NCBI GenBank assembly: GCA_010015655.1
Contig: ML976659.1
Span: 907,360-971,359 of the forward strand
Origin: Bimuria novae-zelandiae CBS 107.79
Taxonomy: Eukaryota > Ascomycota > Dothideomycetes > Pleosporales > Didymosphaeriaceae
Direction: 5' to 3'
Length of the DNA stretch: 64,000 nt
This document shows positions 45,461 to 56,700 of the stretch, one piece after another. The notes below the pieces were generated by a model. That model saw only the letters and a list, made by a program, of their open reading frames with translations. It did no database searches and was not told the DNA's origin. Position 1 is the stretch's first letter. The number at the start of each line of letters is the position of its first letter. The translations under genes were made by a program, and so were the position numbers.

Positions 45461-47623
45461 ATGGCCTCTCGCGCTATCCCCTCGCACCTGAAGCCATCCG
45501 CCGCGGCGGGCAATGGCGAGGACGGCGGTTCTCAGCGACACCACGGCAAGACTGCCTCTCATTTCGTGAGTACACTCTTTCTTCAGTCTGTAGCCCCCCG
45601 ATACCGGTAGCACCCTTACATGTGCTCAATCCACCTATCGAAGAGAGCTGTACCGGCCGCTCTTTCCTCGAGTATTTTCACGGGAAGCTGCTGCTCCTGA
45701 TGTTGAAGGCAAGAGGCGGTGACGACAGATGGTGCGAGAGGAGCACCCCACTCTCTACGAATGTGGATATCTTGAGTCTCCCCCAGGGCTTTTGTCTTGT
45801 GGCTCTGCACTCCGAAGCAGGTTGCCTGTTACAGCGTCGCTCAAGCTACTTGTCACTTGGTCCCACTCTCGCCCGACCCACCCTGTGATCAAGCCGGGTA
45901 TCACCAGCCATGTCACTCTCAGCCGCCGCGAGCTCGGCAGTTTCTTTCTACAACACCAAGGACCAGCTTCTCGACGGCGTCACCCAATCGGAAGTGTACA
46001 TGATGAGCCTATCCCTGACATCAGACCAGGCCTTTGAGAACACGTCGACCAACGTGGCGGCCTCGCAGATGCGAAATGCCCTCAACAAGCTCGCCGACAC
46101 GGTGACGAACCCGGATGAGAAGAAGGTACGCATCCACAATCTCCTGCAAATAGCCCTCAGCATGGCTACAGATGGCTTCGTTGAGGCTTTTGTCTCTACT
46201 GGCCTCAACAGCAGCAGAACTATACCGGCTTTAGACGGCTGCTAACTGATAGTAGCGTTTCGAGACCGAGATGGACAACTTCTTCGCGCTCTTCCGACGA
46301 TACCTCAACGACAAGGCCAAGGGTACTGCCATTGACTGGAACCGCATTGCCCCGCCGAAGGCCGAGCAGGTCATCAACTACGATGACCTTGCCAACTCCG
46401 AGGCGGTCGAATACCTGAACAAGCTGGCTGTGGTCAAGCTGAACGGTGGTCTTGGTACCTCCATGGGTTGCGTTGGCCCGAAGTCGGTCATCGAGGTCCG
46501 TGACGGCATGTCCTTCCTGGACTTGTCGGTGCGCCAGATCGAGTACCTCAACCGGCAATACGATGTCAACGTGCCTTTCGTGCTCATGAACTCGTTCAAC
46601 ACCGACTCCGATACCGCCAACATCATCAAGAAGTACGAGGGACACAACATTGACATCCTCACCTTCAACCAGTCCAAGTACCCGCGTGTGCTCAAGGACT
46701 CTCTGCTGCCCGCGCCCAAGTCGGCTGACTCTGACATCGCCAACTGGTACCCTCCAGGCCACGGTGACGTGTTTGAGTCGCTGTACAACTCTGGTATCCT
46801 CGACAAGCTCATTGATCGCGGCATTGAGTACATCTTCCTTTCCAACGCTGATAACTTGGGTGCTGTCGTCGATCTCCGCATCCTCCAGCACATGGTTGAC
46901 TCCAAGGCGGAGTACATCATGGAGTTGACGGACAAGACCAAGGCTGACGTCAAGGGTGGTACCATTATCGACTACGACGGCTCCGTCCGTCTTCTCGAAA
47001 TCGCACAGGTGCCCAAGGAGCACGTCAACGAATTCAAGTCGATCAAGAAGTTCAAATACTTCAACACCAACAACATCTGGATGAACCTGAAGGCGATCAA
47101 GCGCGTTGTAGAGAACAACGAGCTCGCCATGGAGATCATCCCCAACGGCAAGTCGATACCCGCGGATAAGAAGGGCGAGGCGGACGTGTCGGTTCTCCAG
47201 CTCGAGACGGCGGTTGGCGCAGCCATCCGTCACTTCAAGAATGCTCACGGTATCAACGTGCCCAGGAAACGTTTCTTGCCCGTCAAGACATGCTCGGACC
47301 TCATGCTCGTCAAGTCCAACCTTTACACGCTCTCGCACGGCCAGCTGGTCATCGACCCCAACCGGTTCGGCCCTGCTCCGCTCATCAAGCTCGGCGGCGA
47401 CTTCAAGAAGGTTTCAAGCTTTCAGTCACGCATTCCGTCAATCCCGAACATTGTGGAGCTCGACCACCTTACCATCACTGGCCCTGTCAACCTTGGCCGT
47501 GGTGTGACGCTCAAGGGCACCGTCATCATTGTCGCGACAGAGGGCCAGACGATCGACATCCCACCAGGCTCTATCTTGGAGAACGTGGTTGTCCAGGGAT
47601 CGCTTAGGTTGCTTGAGCACTAA
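45461..47623 (+). CDS. UGP1: UTP-glucose-1-phosphate uridylyltransferase (UDP-glucose pyrophosphorylase)
   Basis: Main model has three exons, 45461-45565, 46030-46125 and 46256-47623, 522 aa, the usual size. The first intron is 464 nt, unusually long here; the second is 130 nt with GCTAACTGATAG. The nucleotide-binding loop '[17 protein letters not shown]' is at about residue 123, followed by the uridine-binding NADNLG and a C-terminal left-handed beta-helix ([22 protein letters not shown]). The enzyme makes UDP-glucose for glycogen, trehalose, cell-wall glucan and glycoprotein quality control, in the cytosol. An in-frame ATG at 45910 inside intron 1 reads openly through the exon 2 acceptor and could act as an alternative first exon. 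Confidence 0.96.
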
Positions 47624-48171
47624 GCGCGGGGTTTGTTTACGTAGTGGAGTTAGCCGAGCATTGAATCTGGTGTTGGGTGGTGGGCTGCGAATTCACGACG
47701 AAAGCATAATGCTTCTTGTAGCTAGAACAACAGGGGGTATATGGTAACGCCCCAATGACTAAGAATTGTAATACAGACAAGACGTTTGACACTGCTCTGC
47801 TTGTGTTTTGCGCTGGTGCCTGGGTCCAAGCGCGCCTGGTAATTGTGGACTGTAGTGTTGGCAAGGATGCACAAGGCGACGTCAGTCATGTTGCCCCCAC
47901 CAAGCCAGCCAGCTCATCGCGTACCACGCCACTCACAAGCTGCACAGCGCGCTGGGAGGCGCAGCCGGCGACTTGGCTGCCTTGCAGAAGCATTCACAGC
48001 CTCGGATTCATAAACGGCGCGTCCCGGACATTACGAAAGAGTGTTCGAGGGCTGGCGTGACACTGTGGGTCAGGGGTGCCTTCACCGCAAGTCGAACCGC
48101 GCGCAACACGGCGCAAACGTCGGAGCCAGCACTCACCCCGCCCATGCTCGCGACAGGCAGACGGTACCACT
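47624..48171. other. Intergenic
   Basis: UGP1 3' region and the leader of the next gene. No gene recognised. Confidence 0.6.
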
Positions 48172-49900
48172 ATGGCGTCAGATGCAAACGGCGCGAGTGC
48201 AGGCGCGCAGACAGCGGGAAACGCGGATGCGGCGCAGAAAGAGGCGAAGGACTACTGGGGATACCTGATCAAGCCAGACAAGTGCGGAACGGAATTGTTT
48301 GACCGGCTGCTGAAGGGCATTGCCGACGTTATCGTAAGTGAGGGCGATGTAGCTGCGTTGCAGAGCAGGCACTGATGCGCTACGGCGACAGAGCAAGACG
48401 TTCGAGCCCAGCGACTCGCCCGACCTCACGCCCTCGCAGATCGCTGCATTCTACCGCGCCGTGGGCGGCAACTACGACGTCCTCTTCATCGAAACGCCGT
48501 CGTCGTCATTATCCTTCATATATCGCTCGCTTGGCGCGTACCATAGCCTCCAGCCCGCGCCCAACGACGACGGCTACTCAGCCCCCACGCTCCCGGCGCT
48601 GAAGAGACAAGGCTACGTGACATGGCAGACCATACAGCTACTGCTAGGGCCCGAGGATCATGTGCCTTTCCTGCAGAATGCGGTTAAAAAATTCGATGTA
48701 AGGGATCCGGAGACGGGCGACATATTCCCCAAGGTCCTACCAAAGGAATGCCTCCCAGATAAGCCGGACGATGCAATGGAAGCTTGGTACGAGACGGTGG
48801 CCCAACGTCTCAAGCGCGATGCGGAACAAGACAGCGTGGAGCCGGAGAAGGTCCCACATGTACGCGTTAATGTGAAGGATCATGTACCGCGGGCGCCGTC
48901 CGACTTCTCTGGCGATTCCGCAGACGAGAAGCACGCAGCTGCGAGCTACTTCTCGGACCCTTTGTATCGCAAAGCGAGACACGCAAGGCCTCCGATTGTA
49001 CGCCACTTCTCGAAACAAACTACGCATCCATACGAGGATCCCAATCGCGGGCGGTTGATCTCTAGCGTCAGACACATGTTGAACCCATTCGGGAAGAGCA
49101 GACGAATGTCAGGAAGATACGAAGAGGATAGTCTCTCCGACGATGATGACAGGACACCGGTCGCATCTGTACCTCCACCTGCCCTTCGTTACGTCTCCCA
49201 CAGCGGGCACAGCTCCCAGAACTCGCACAAGCGGCCGCACCCTCCAAGGCTCGAAAGCACACTGTCGTCCACCGACTCTGAGTCGGATTCTGACGGGCCT
49301 TCCCGCCGCCGAAGCCCAGTCCTTCGACACAGGCGCTCCCACGAGCCCGCAACGAGCCCAAGAGAGTATTTCCCCGCTTACTACTCGCACGACGTGCCCG
49401 GCCCGCCGCCCCAGAGAAAAGAAGACGGCCCGCCGCCGCTGTACGGACCGACAAAGTCTCCGCTGTTCGCCACGCATGTCGCGCAGATGCAAGCGCACAA
49501 CTACTACGACCGGCGACCGTCAATGCCGCCGCGCACGTCGTACCGTCCACATCCCGTGCGCTACACGCCCGCTCCTCCGCCTCCGCCCGAGGTCTTAGAC
49601 CCGCCTTATCCCCGCGAACGCGATGCCCATCGCGAAAGGGAGCGGGATAGGGATAGAGACGGGTACGAGCGGTATCGGCGGCGGAGCGAGGAGTTTCCGC
49701 GCGAGAGAGATAGGGATAGGGATAGGGATGGATTGAGGGATCGGACTAGGAGCCACGACCGCGTCAAGGACGAGTGGGATGAGCGGGAGGAGAGGGTGAG
49801 GGATAGGGAGGTCAGAGGGGGGCGGGCGCATCGGTATGTATCTGGTGTGCAGGATGGGGTCAGTGGGAGGAGGTATCCCGTTGAGCAGCCTTGGCGATGA
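48172..49900 (+). CDS. Conserved fungal protein with N-terminal DUF7514-like domain and Arg/Asp-rich tail
   Basis: Two exons, 48172-48333 and 48392-49900, with a 58-nt intron (GTAAGT...CAG), 556 aa. Residues 25-190 match the pattern of the DUF7514 family: DYWGYLIKPDKCGTELFDRLLKGIADVI, then 'LTPSQIAAFYRAVGGNYDVLF', an 'IYRSLGAYHSLQP' block, 'VTWQTIQLLLGPEDHV' and 'FPKVLPKECLPDKPDDAMEAWY'. The remainder is disordered and rich in Ser, Pro, Arg and Asp. It includes SSTDSESDSDG and long Arg-Asp/Arg-Glu dipeptide runs near the C-terminus, resembling RD/RS-type tails of RNA-associated nuclear proteins. No function is established for the family. The domain assignment is from memory of its motif pattern. 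Confidence 0.82.
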
Positions 49901-50394
49901 GGAATCTGCCAATGTCTGGTGAAACGGGAGGGGTGAGGATGTCATGGGGTGGTTTGGTCCTGGGCTCGTGGGGTCGACGACGAGCGGGGAATGTTTGTTT
50001 CTTCTTCTCTCATTGTTTCGGATGGCGTTTGGTGGCCTACATATATCCCCTATGGCGTGCTGTATTTGCCATGTTCCTTTGAGCGCGATGGATGCATGGG
50101 CATAGCGACGGGGTGTGCAGCATGTAAGGCGTACGGCAAGCATGGAGCCTTGCTGCGATATCATGTAATGAATAACGACGGCCGACGATGAAATGAATCG
50201 GCATTAGCCATGCTTCGTCCCACCTTTGTGAGGTCAGTCTGCCCTCGTCTCAATAATGGGTATCAGTATAACGTCTAGTAGCATATTTTCAGCATTACAT
50301 CCGCCTACACTCTGTGACATTCTCACCATACACATGCTATAAAAAATAAGCACAACGCAACGCATCTCCAGACCAAGCCTCCTGACTGGGAAAG
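49901..50394. other. Intergenic between convergent genes
   Basis: About 490 bp. Presumed 3' UTRs, nothing else recognised. Confidence 0.55.
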
Positions 50395-51575
50395 CTAACA
50401 CCCCGCCGCCCCAAAATAACACCCACAATTCGCAATGCACCACGTATCCGGAAACCCGCCCTTGGCCTGGCACCGCTCGTGGCAAAGCTCCTGCGGCGAA
50501 GGTCCACCATCGCCGACACCAGCTGTTTCCGTAGGCTGGCTTGCAGGTGGGGCATTTGCAACGCCGAATGTCGTCGTCATCGCGGCGGCGTTGGCGTCGA
50601 AGCTGCCGCGCGCGGGGAGGAAGAGGACGTCGTCAGGTGTGGTGCGGTACGCTGAGGGAGATGTGCTAGTGGTGGTGGAGGTGGGGGGTGTCGAGGAGAG
50701 AGGCTGTTCGTCGTCGTCGTCGTTGCCGTCGTCGTTGTTTTCTGGCGACGACGGGCTGTCAGGGGTGCCGGGGGGAGTGATTGCTGCGGGCAGAGCGCCG
50801 CCTAGGGGTATGAATGGGACTGGGGTATGTGTTAGTGCGATTAATCTAGGAGTGATTGAGGTCGTAGTGTTGTGGGAAGGGATGGGACATGAAGATATGC
50901 AAAGGGGGGAGGGTGACGTACTCCAGGCAGCGCCTCCAGCGCCGATGATCAAGGGGACCACGACGCCGCCGATGGTCGTGCTGGAAGTGGTAGCTTCGGC
51001 CCCTTGGACTGTCGTCGGTATGTACTGTTACCTAGACGTCAATACCGCCTCATCTCATCCGCTTTAAGAGCACTGCAAGACTCATGTCTGCGTTATAGTT
51101 TCTCTCTCAACAATGGTAATAATGGTTGTCGCGCCCGCAGGCGTCGCCGTTGTCTTCTCAACGCCGACTGCGAGCTCAGATGGGAGTACGTGCTCCGGCC
51201 ATATCTGGTTGTAAATGGCGTAGACCTCATTGCCTAGTCGCCACCCCAGTAGTTAGCGCCGCTGATGCACTGCGTTATGATGTTGTCGAAAGCCGCGAAG
51301 CAGTTTTGCAGCGACCGAGAGGCGTCGTAGCGGGTGATGATGTAGACTACGCTGCCCGTGTTCCAGGTGCTGATGGTGTCGCTAAGAGGAGGAAAGCCTT
51401 CGGTGCAGATTGTGTTTAGGAGGGAGTTGTTTGGGCCGCGGAGCTCGTTGCTGAGATTTTGCCTGGATGGGTCGCTCTCCTTCCGTGGTTGTTGGAGGTT
51501 GCAGTCTGCGGCGGAGGTGAGAGTCCTGAGGGTGAGGAACGTGATGAGGTACTGCATCTGGTTGTGTGCGGACAT
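50395..51575 (-). pseudogene. Secreted/membrane Cys-rich protein, probably frameshifted
   Basis: Minus-strand gene starting at ATG 51575 with a signal-like N-terminus (YLITFLTLRTLTSAADC). A luminal domain with spaced cysteines follows and ends ITQCISGANYWGG. Directly after it the frame hits TAG at 51236-51234, but reading one base over continues as GNEVYAIYNQIWPEHVLP..., so one base seems lost. Later exons 51008-50922 and 50819-50395 join cleanly. They encode a membrane-spanning segment (VVVPLIIGAGGAAWIPFIPLGG), an acidic/Ser-Thr linker and a C-terminal cysteine cluster (CHERCQAKG...CIANCGCYFGAAGC). The donor of the second exon reads ATGAGT where GTGAGT would be expected. Either two lesions or a different splice pattern. 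Confidence 0.6.
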
Positions 51576-52354
51576 ATTGAGAGAAATGTGGTGGTGTCAG
51601 TCGATTCGAGTACCTTCTAATTTACGCAAGCATATGTTAAGTCTTCAACGGCTGATGGTGTCAGTCGACTCAAGTATCTTCCAATATTCAGAAGTGGAAG
51701 CTTGAGCATTTAGAAAACTTCCACAGGAGAGGGAACGTACCTGGGTAGGGTTCGCTCGTTCTTAGTGCCTCCTCTTAGTCGGATGTACGCCTTTCTTGTT
51801 CGCCCCAAGATCTTCCAGCTAAACTTGGAAATCATCCACCGACTTGCACGTCGACGCTTCCTTGCGCCGTGACTACGTACGAGGCTAAAACAGCAACACG
51901 AGCGGGATTTTGCGCATGCGTCTCTGGGGCCAGATCAAACTTACGGACAGCATTTGCCCCCACAAGATCGACGGACCGATCTGTTTGTAGTAAGGGACTT
52001 GCATGTTGGGGCGTTGTGGTGCTCACGCATCGCAAGGCTGAAACAATTATACGACCTTGAATTGACTGCAAGTCATCTCTTCAGGCGCATTGTTCGAATT
52101 TGAGGGCTAAAGTTAGACTTCTGGACGGCACTCAGCCCCATTCACCCCCACAGGATCGGCGCGTCAAAAGGCAGCGTAATCAGCATTACATCCACCATCT
52201 ACATATAATAAAACAAGCTAGACATCGAGCAAAAGCTAGCCTCTCCAGAAGCCAGGATAAAAGAATCGCGCATGCATATAGTGCATGTGGAAAACTACCG
52301 TCTCGTGCATTGCAGTCGTAATCATCGCCGTTTGCCCTCTTCGAAAAGCTCAAC
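51576..52354. other. Intergenic between divergent damaged genes
   Basis: About 780 bp. Two similar segments, both near 51.59-51.70 kb, share the phrase GTGTCAGTCGA(T/C)TC(G/A)AGTA, a small local duplication. No gene recognised. Confidence 0.5.
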
Positions 52355-53375
52355 ATGATATCACGAACCCTGCTCGCATCGGCGTTGGTTGCTGCTGTCC
52401 CTTGTGCGTCATCGATTGCGCTCCCCGAGAATTCTAATCCGCTGTTGACGAAACGCGGATCCATCACTATTGATCCACGCTGCAGCTCCTACGCTGGAGT
52501 CAGCGAAGGGGTCAACGAAGCGGAAATGATGTCTCAGCTGGCGACAGACGTACTGAACGGCGATATGAAAGGGCAATGGACGAACGCGCGAAATGCTTTC
52601 TTCGGCGACACTGACACCGAGAAGACGCATATCCTTGGTAAATAGCACACACCAGTGACAAAGCGTATCTGTATAGCAGTTTGTAGAGTCTCACCAAGTA
52701 CAGATACATATTCCAAAATCGCAAACGTCGACTCCACCCACGACGTGACACTCTGGTGCAACGAGCCCGCGCAAGCTACATAATTTTGGAGAATCTGCGA
52801 GTACGTCCTTCGACCACACACTACATGTGCACCCTTTGTATTGACAGGTGCGCGAACAGATGGGAGGAGTACAAAGGCAAGCTCGCCGCACATCGAACGA
52901 GCATCACCCTCGACTCTCTCACCAGAGAAGAGTACGCTGACTACAAAGCCGCGGGCTTCGTCGACGGCGAGAACCTGGTTCTCTGCACCTTTGCGCTGCA
53001 GGACTACACCTCCCTTGCGACACTCGATCATGCCCCCGGACCAGGCCAGCCAATGGACCAGTACAAGCTCACGTACGGATCGATGTTCGTGCACGAGTTC
53101 TCGCACATCTTTGGTACCAAGGATTCCAGCGTGTACGCGTACGACTATACTGCGGTGACGCAGATCGTGAACGACTACCGGTCCAACACGTTGAAAGTTA
53201 AGACGATTACGCCGGGGACGTTCGCAGATGCGTATTTTTACTTTGCTTTGGGTAAGTTGGGATTGGAATTATTAAATAAAGGTTTTTGCTAATTTATGTA
53301 GCGGTGTCGACGGTCACGACGCCTGCGATGGCATATTTCGATTGGTCGGGTGGTCATGCGATATCTGTTGCGTAA
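52355..53375 (+). pseudogene. Secreted HEFSH zinc metalloprotease-like protein, likely inactivated
   Basis: Exon 1 (52355-52637) has a signal peptide and a KR processing site (LLTKRGSITIDPRC), so the protein looked like a secreted proenzyme. Exon 2 starts at 52680 and is in frame (SKIANVDSTHDVTLWCNEPA), but an in-frame TAA lies at 52781-52783. The body continues after a probable intron (donor GTACGT near 52801, acceptor TTGACAG) with CANRWEEYKGKL and the zinc site HEFSH near 53092-53106, followed by a YAYDY segment. The last intron (GTAAGT...TAG, about 53252-53301) leads to a short final exon ending at 53375. The layout resembles M35/deuterolysin-like fungal peptidases. The stop could be avoided only by a non-obvious splice. 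Confidence 0.65.
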
Positions 53376-53739
53376 AGGTGCGGTGGACTTGTTTGGTTTG
53401 CGTTGGAGGAATTCACCTGATGCTGCTGTCTAGTGACAGTTGGGCAAAGTAGACGTCGGATCAATCAGCGGCGTTGTTCAGCGTGTTTTTCTTAATCCCT
53501 GGCCAGGGGTTGTCCCAGGTCGTCCTAAAATCAACTCAACTTTTTTGGGTGTTTGACATACGGCGTAGACGCAGTGCTTCTATCGCTCACGACTCGAACT
53601 AGAAGCCCTGCCTAAAGTGTTACGCCTGATTACATCTTTTTCAGTCATCTCGCACCAAAAAGGAAGTCGTTTTTGAAATGATCGTGTTCTGCAATACTTT
53701 TCGGAACCATTACATGAACCATCTTCCATTGACGGAGAA
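53376..53739. other. Intergenic
   Basis: About 360 bp between convergent pseudogenes. Nothing recognised. Confidence 0.5.
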
Positions 53740-54540
53740 CTAGTAAGCCTTTACACCAGCCAGCTTCAACAATAAGTCGCTTTTCTCCGCCTGCTCGAAT
53801 GGCGCATCTCTCAAATACGTGTCTGGCTTGCCTAGTCGTGGATGCTTGTCCTCCTGGTGGAATATATTGGCATGCGGCCAGTGAGTTGTGCCGAGCTTCT
53901 TGTTGTAGTAATCAACCTTCTTCCCGCGATCGGCGTCTGAAGCAAATGCAGCAGGGGTGTAGCAGATGTACATGACTGCACGGAGGTTCTGAGAGTCGGG
54001 AACCTTGTTCCAACCTGAGACGCGGTCAACCAACGGTCACTTTGCCCGGAATGCTGGGACAGGTACTTGCGAATTGTCCTTGAATCCCAAAGGATTAGAT
54101 CCCTAGAGTCCGCGTAAACCTTGACGAGCTCGCACCCTCGGTCTTCAAACCACTTGACCTCGTCCTTGTCGAAGCCGAATCAGTTTATCGAACCCCTAGT
54201 GCCGCGTCCGAATTTCTCGGGGAACGACTTGAAGAACTGCTCGTTCAGTGCGTGGGAACCCTTCATCACCAGGAGCCCTCCATCCTCCGGTCCATTAGGC
54301 GCTAGATTAAGGATTCCTTGAATACACTGCATGACTTTACGAATCGGGCTCTGGTCGACATGAGGCCATGGTTCGCTGGGCGGGATGCCTGCAGCACCAG
54401 CCGGAAGTGTGAAGTTCAACCCGTCGAAAGAGACTAGAAGATCCTTGGTGCCCTAAAGTTTGGCGAAGGTATCGATGAGCGCGGGCTCTGTCCGTGCATC
54501 CAACAGCATTTTCTCGTGCTGACAGTGGTACCTATAGTAC
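53740..54540 (-). pseudogene. Phytanoyl-CoA dioxygenase (PhyH)-like gene, 5'-truncated with Trp-to-stop changes
   Basis: Minus-strand remnant of an Fe(II)/2-oxoglutarate dioxygenase. The metal-binding start PWPHVDQSP (His-x-Asp) and GGLLVMKGSHALNEQF are readable, and 'AVMYICYTPAAFAS' near the C-terminus is intact. Two in-frame stops, TAG at 54455-54453 and TGA at 54182-54180, fall where the family context favours Trp, so each is one G-to-A change. A one-base frame slip near 54030-54070 also interrupts. The 5' part is missing where the AT-rich island begins. Relatives hydroxylate hydrophobic or acyl substrates. Confidence 0.78.
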
Positions 54541-54687
54541 ATTTGTAAGCAGGCAGGCATATGAGGACAAACAAGCTATATTACTATCTGCAGAAAAGAG
54601 TGTGTGGAGTGAGGAGTCCGCTGTTAAGCGGAGAGAGAGTATTTGTTGAGTCCCTAGTTCGTGCACCTAACGTCAGTCACGTGGCTA

Positions 54688-54702
54688 CCCCCCCCCCCCC
54701 CA
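54688..54702 (+). repeat. Poly-C tract, 15 nt
   Basis: Uninterrupted C's directly at the left boundary of the AT-rich island. Length may be inexact in the assembly. Confidence 0.85.
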
Positions 54703-54987
54703 AGCTACGGTGTACCCACACTAAAGCTAATGCTCTATACTATACCTAAATAGGTAGTATACAATAGAATCTAAAGTAAAGTCCTTTGGACGCTATACCC
54801 TTTTTATAAGTATTCTTTAATATTTTGTATTCTAAGTTACCTTAAAAATTTAGTATACCTTTAATATATAAGGCTCTTAGTAAGTCTATTAGCTAGTATT
54901 TAATTAGTAGGCTTTTATTAGACTAATAAACGTCCTTTTACCTACTTTTATTTTAGCTAATACTAGTAAGTATTAATACAGTATAAT

Positions 54988-55196
54988 TGTCACACCATGG
55001 GTGTATGTGACTGACTAAGGGCCTGACTTAGCGGAATTAGGTGACTCTAGGTATATAGCTAACGCTATCTAAGTAGAGGCTTAATAATAATTTACTTTTT
55101 CTTTTATATACTAAATACTACCCCTTTAGTTTTTATCTTATTACTACACTACCTGTCCTACCTGTTCTTTAACATTTAAATTGCTTTATATTCACA
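54988..55196 (+). repeat. Candidate 5' LTR of the gypsy-like relic
   Basis: Begins TGTCACACCATGGGTG and ends TATTCACA, followed by GTGGTAGTCTAGTGC, a possible but unproven primer-binding site. No second copy lies in the window. Confidence 0.35.
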
Positions 55197-56700
55197 GTGG
55201 TAGTCTAGTGCATAATAGATCTAAAGACTTACTATATCTCTATTATCTAGGACTATCCTAAGCGAGATCTACTTATTAAAAAAAACTTTAATAAAAATAA
55301 TATTAATAAACTATAAGATCCTTAGGACTATCTAGTCTAAAAATTCTTTACTTAAGGAGACTATTTAGTATTAGCTAGCCCTTTTAGGGCATAAACAGGC
55401 CCTTTTAACGGTATTTTAATTTTAATAATTACTTTAAGTATAACGCCTACCTAACTAGCATTAGCTAGTTTTATAATATAGTAAATTATTAAGAAAGCTT
55501 ACGCTTAGCTTAAGAAAGTTTATAATTTTTTTTAAAAAATAAAGCGTATTGTTAATATATAGTATTAATATAAATAAAGGAACTAAAATCCTATTTTAGA
55601 GATCCCTATAGTAGCTATTTAGCCTACTATAGCGAGTCTGGCACCTACTATGCGACCTCCTCCCTCTAAAGCACTATATATATATTAGAAGAGAAATTAA
55701 CGCGATTTTAACTTTTAAGAAAATAATTATAAGTATTATTTTTAATAATTATTAATCTATTTTCTTACTAAAGAAATAAAGGTACAGTTTACTATTACTT
55801 ATATAATAAAGACTTTTTATATTGATTAGAACGCTAAAGCGGCGATCTAACATAGTTAGGATTATAATTAATAAGATACTAAGGACGTATTAAAGGTGAA
55901 GATATTTAATATATTAAAATTTTCTCTTTAATATTAACTATAAGCCTATAATGCCTTTAAGGAGTATTTTTAAAAGCTCGGCTAGTTCCTATTTAAACTA
56001 TTAAAGTATATTTAACTATTATAGGAATTGTTAGGCTAAACTGTAAAAAAGAATAAGCTAATGCGTATATTAACTATACTAGCTATTTAAGCTACTATAT
56101 TAAAGGTTAATTAGTAACTTTAGATAACTCTTAGTAAGATATAGTTACAAAAAGAAGCTACTATACTCTAGAAATACTTATTTACTTTAAAAGCTAATTA
56201 AGGAGTTTTAACGTAGTTAAAAGGTTTTAAGAAATACTTATTAGAAGCGAGAGAGTTCTTAAGACTTTTAAAATTTACTAAGGGCCCTAATAAGTTGCGA
56301 AAAGGTGCTAGAGGGCCTACTATATTAACTTTTAGCGCTAAAGCGTATTTACCCTGCTAGTTTGCTATTATTATAACTAGCTAGGTTATATAAGTCTAGA
56401 CTATTTAAAGAAGAATAAGCTAGCCTTAGCTAATTCTATTAAAATAAAATATAACGTATTAGGAAAAGATAAGAAACGTAAGGTATAGTAACTATACGTA
56501 CTATTTATATTAATATTTTAGTTAACTATATTAATAGGGTCCTTAGGGCAAAGGTCTATAGCTAATTATTTAATTAGCTTTACAATTAGCCTAAAGGTAT
56601 ACTTATTTTTAAAGCTAAATTTAAGAATAAAGGCAAAATTAACGTGCTCATAAACTTGAAGTTAGTCCTAAACCTCTTCTTTACTAAGTTAGTAAAAGTA
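54988..56700 (+). mobile_element. LTR retrotransposon relic (5' LTR candidate, Gag zinc knuckle), gypsy-like
   Basis: At 56363-56404 the plus strand reads as a CCHC zinc knuckle in which only the first Cys survives; the other Cys, the His and the last Cys are all TAT (Tyr), exactly one G-to-A or C-to-T from TGT/CAT. A Lys-rich stretch follows, as usual after a Gag zinc knuckle. About 1.4 kb upstream a candidate LTR begins TGTCACACC at 54988 and may end ...TTCACA at 55196. The right end and the rest of Pol were not found. The gypsy assignment rests on layout only. Confidence 0.55.

Noticed and set aside
46220..47338. 372-codon open frame antisense to UGP1
   Set aside because: It mirrors the highly biased codon use of UGP1 on the other strand, is rich in Val/Leu/Asp/His, and has no domain or splice signals.
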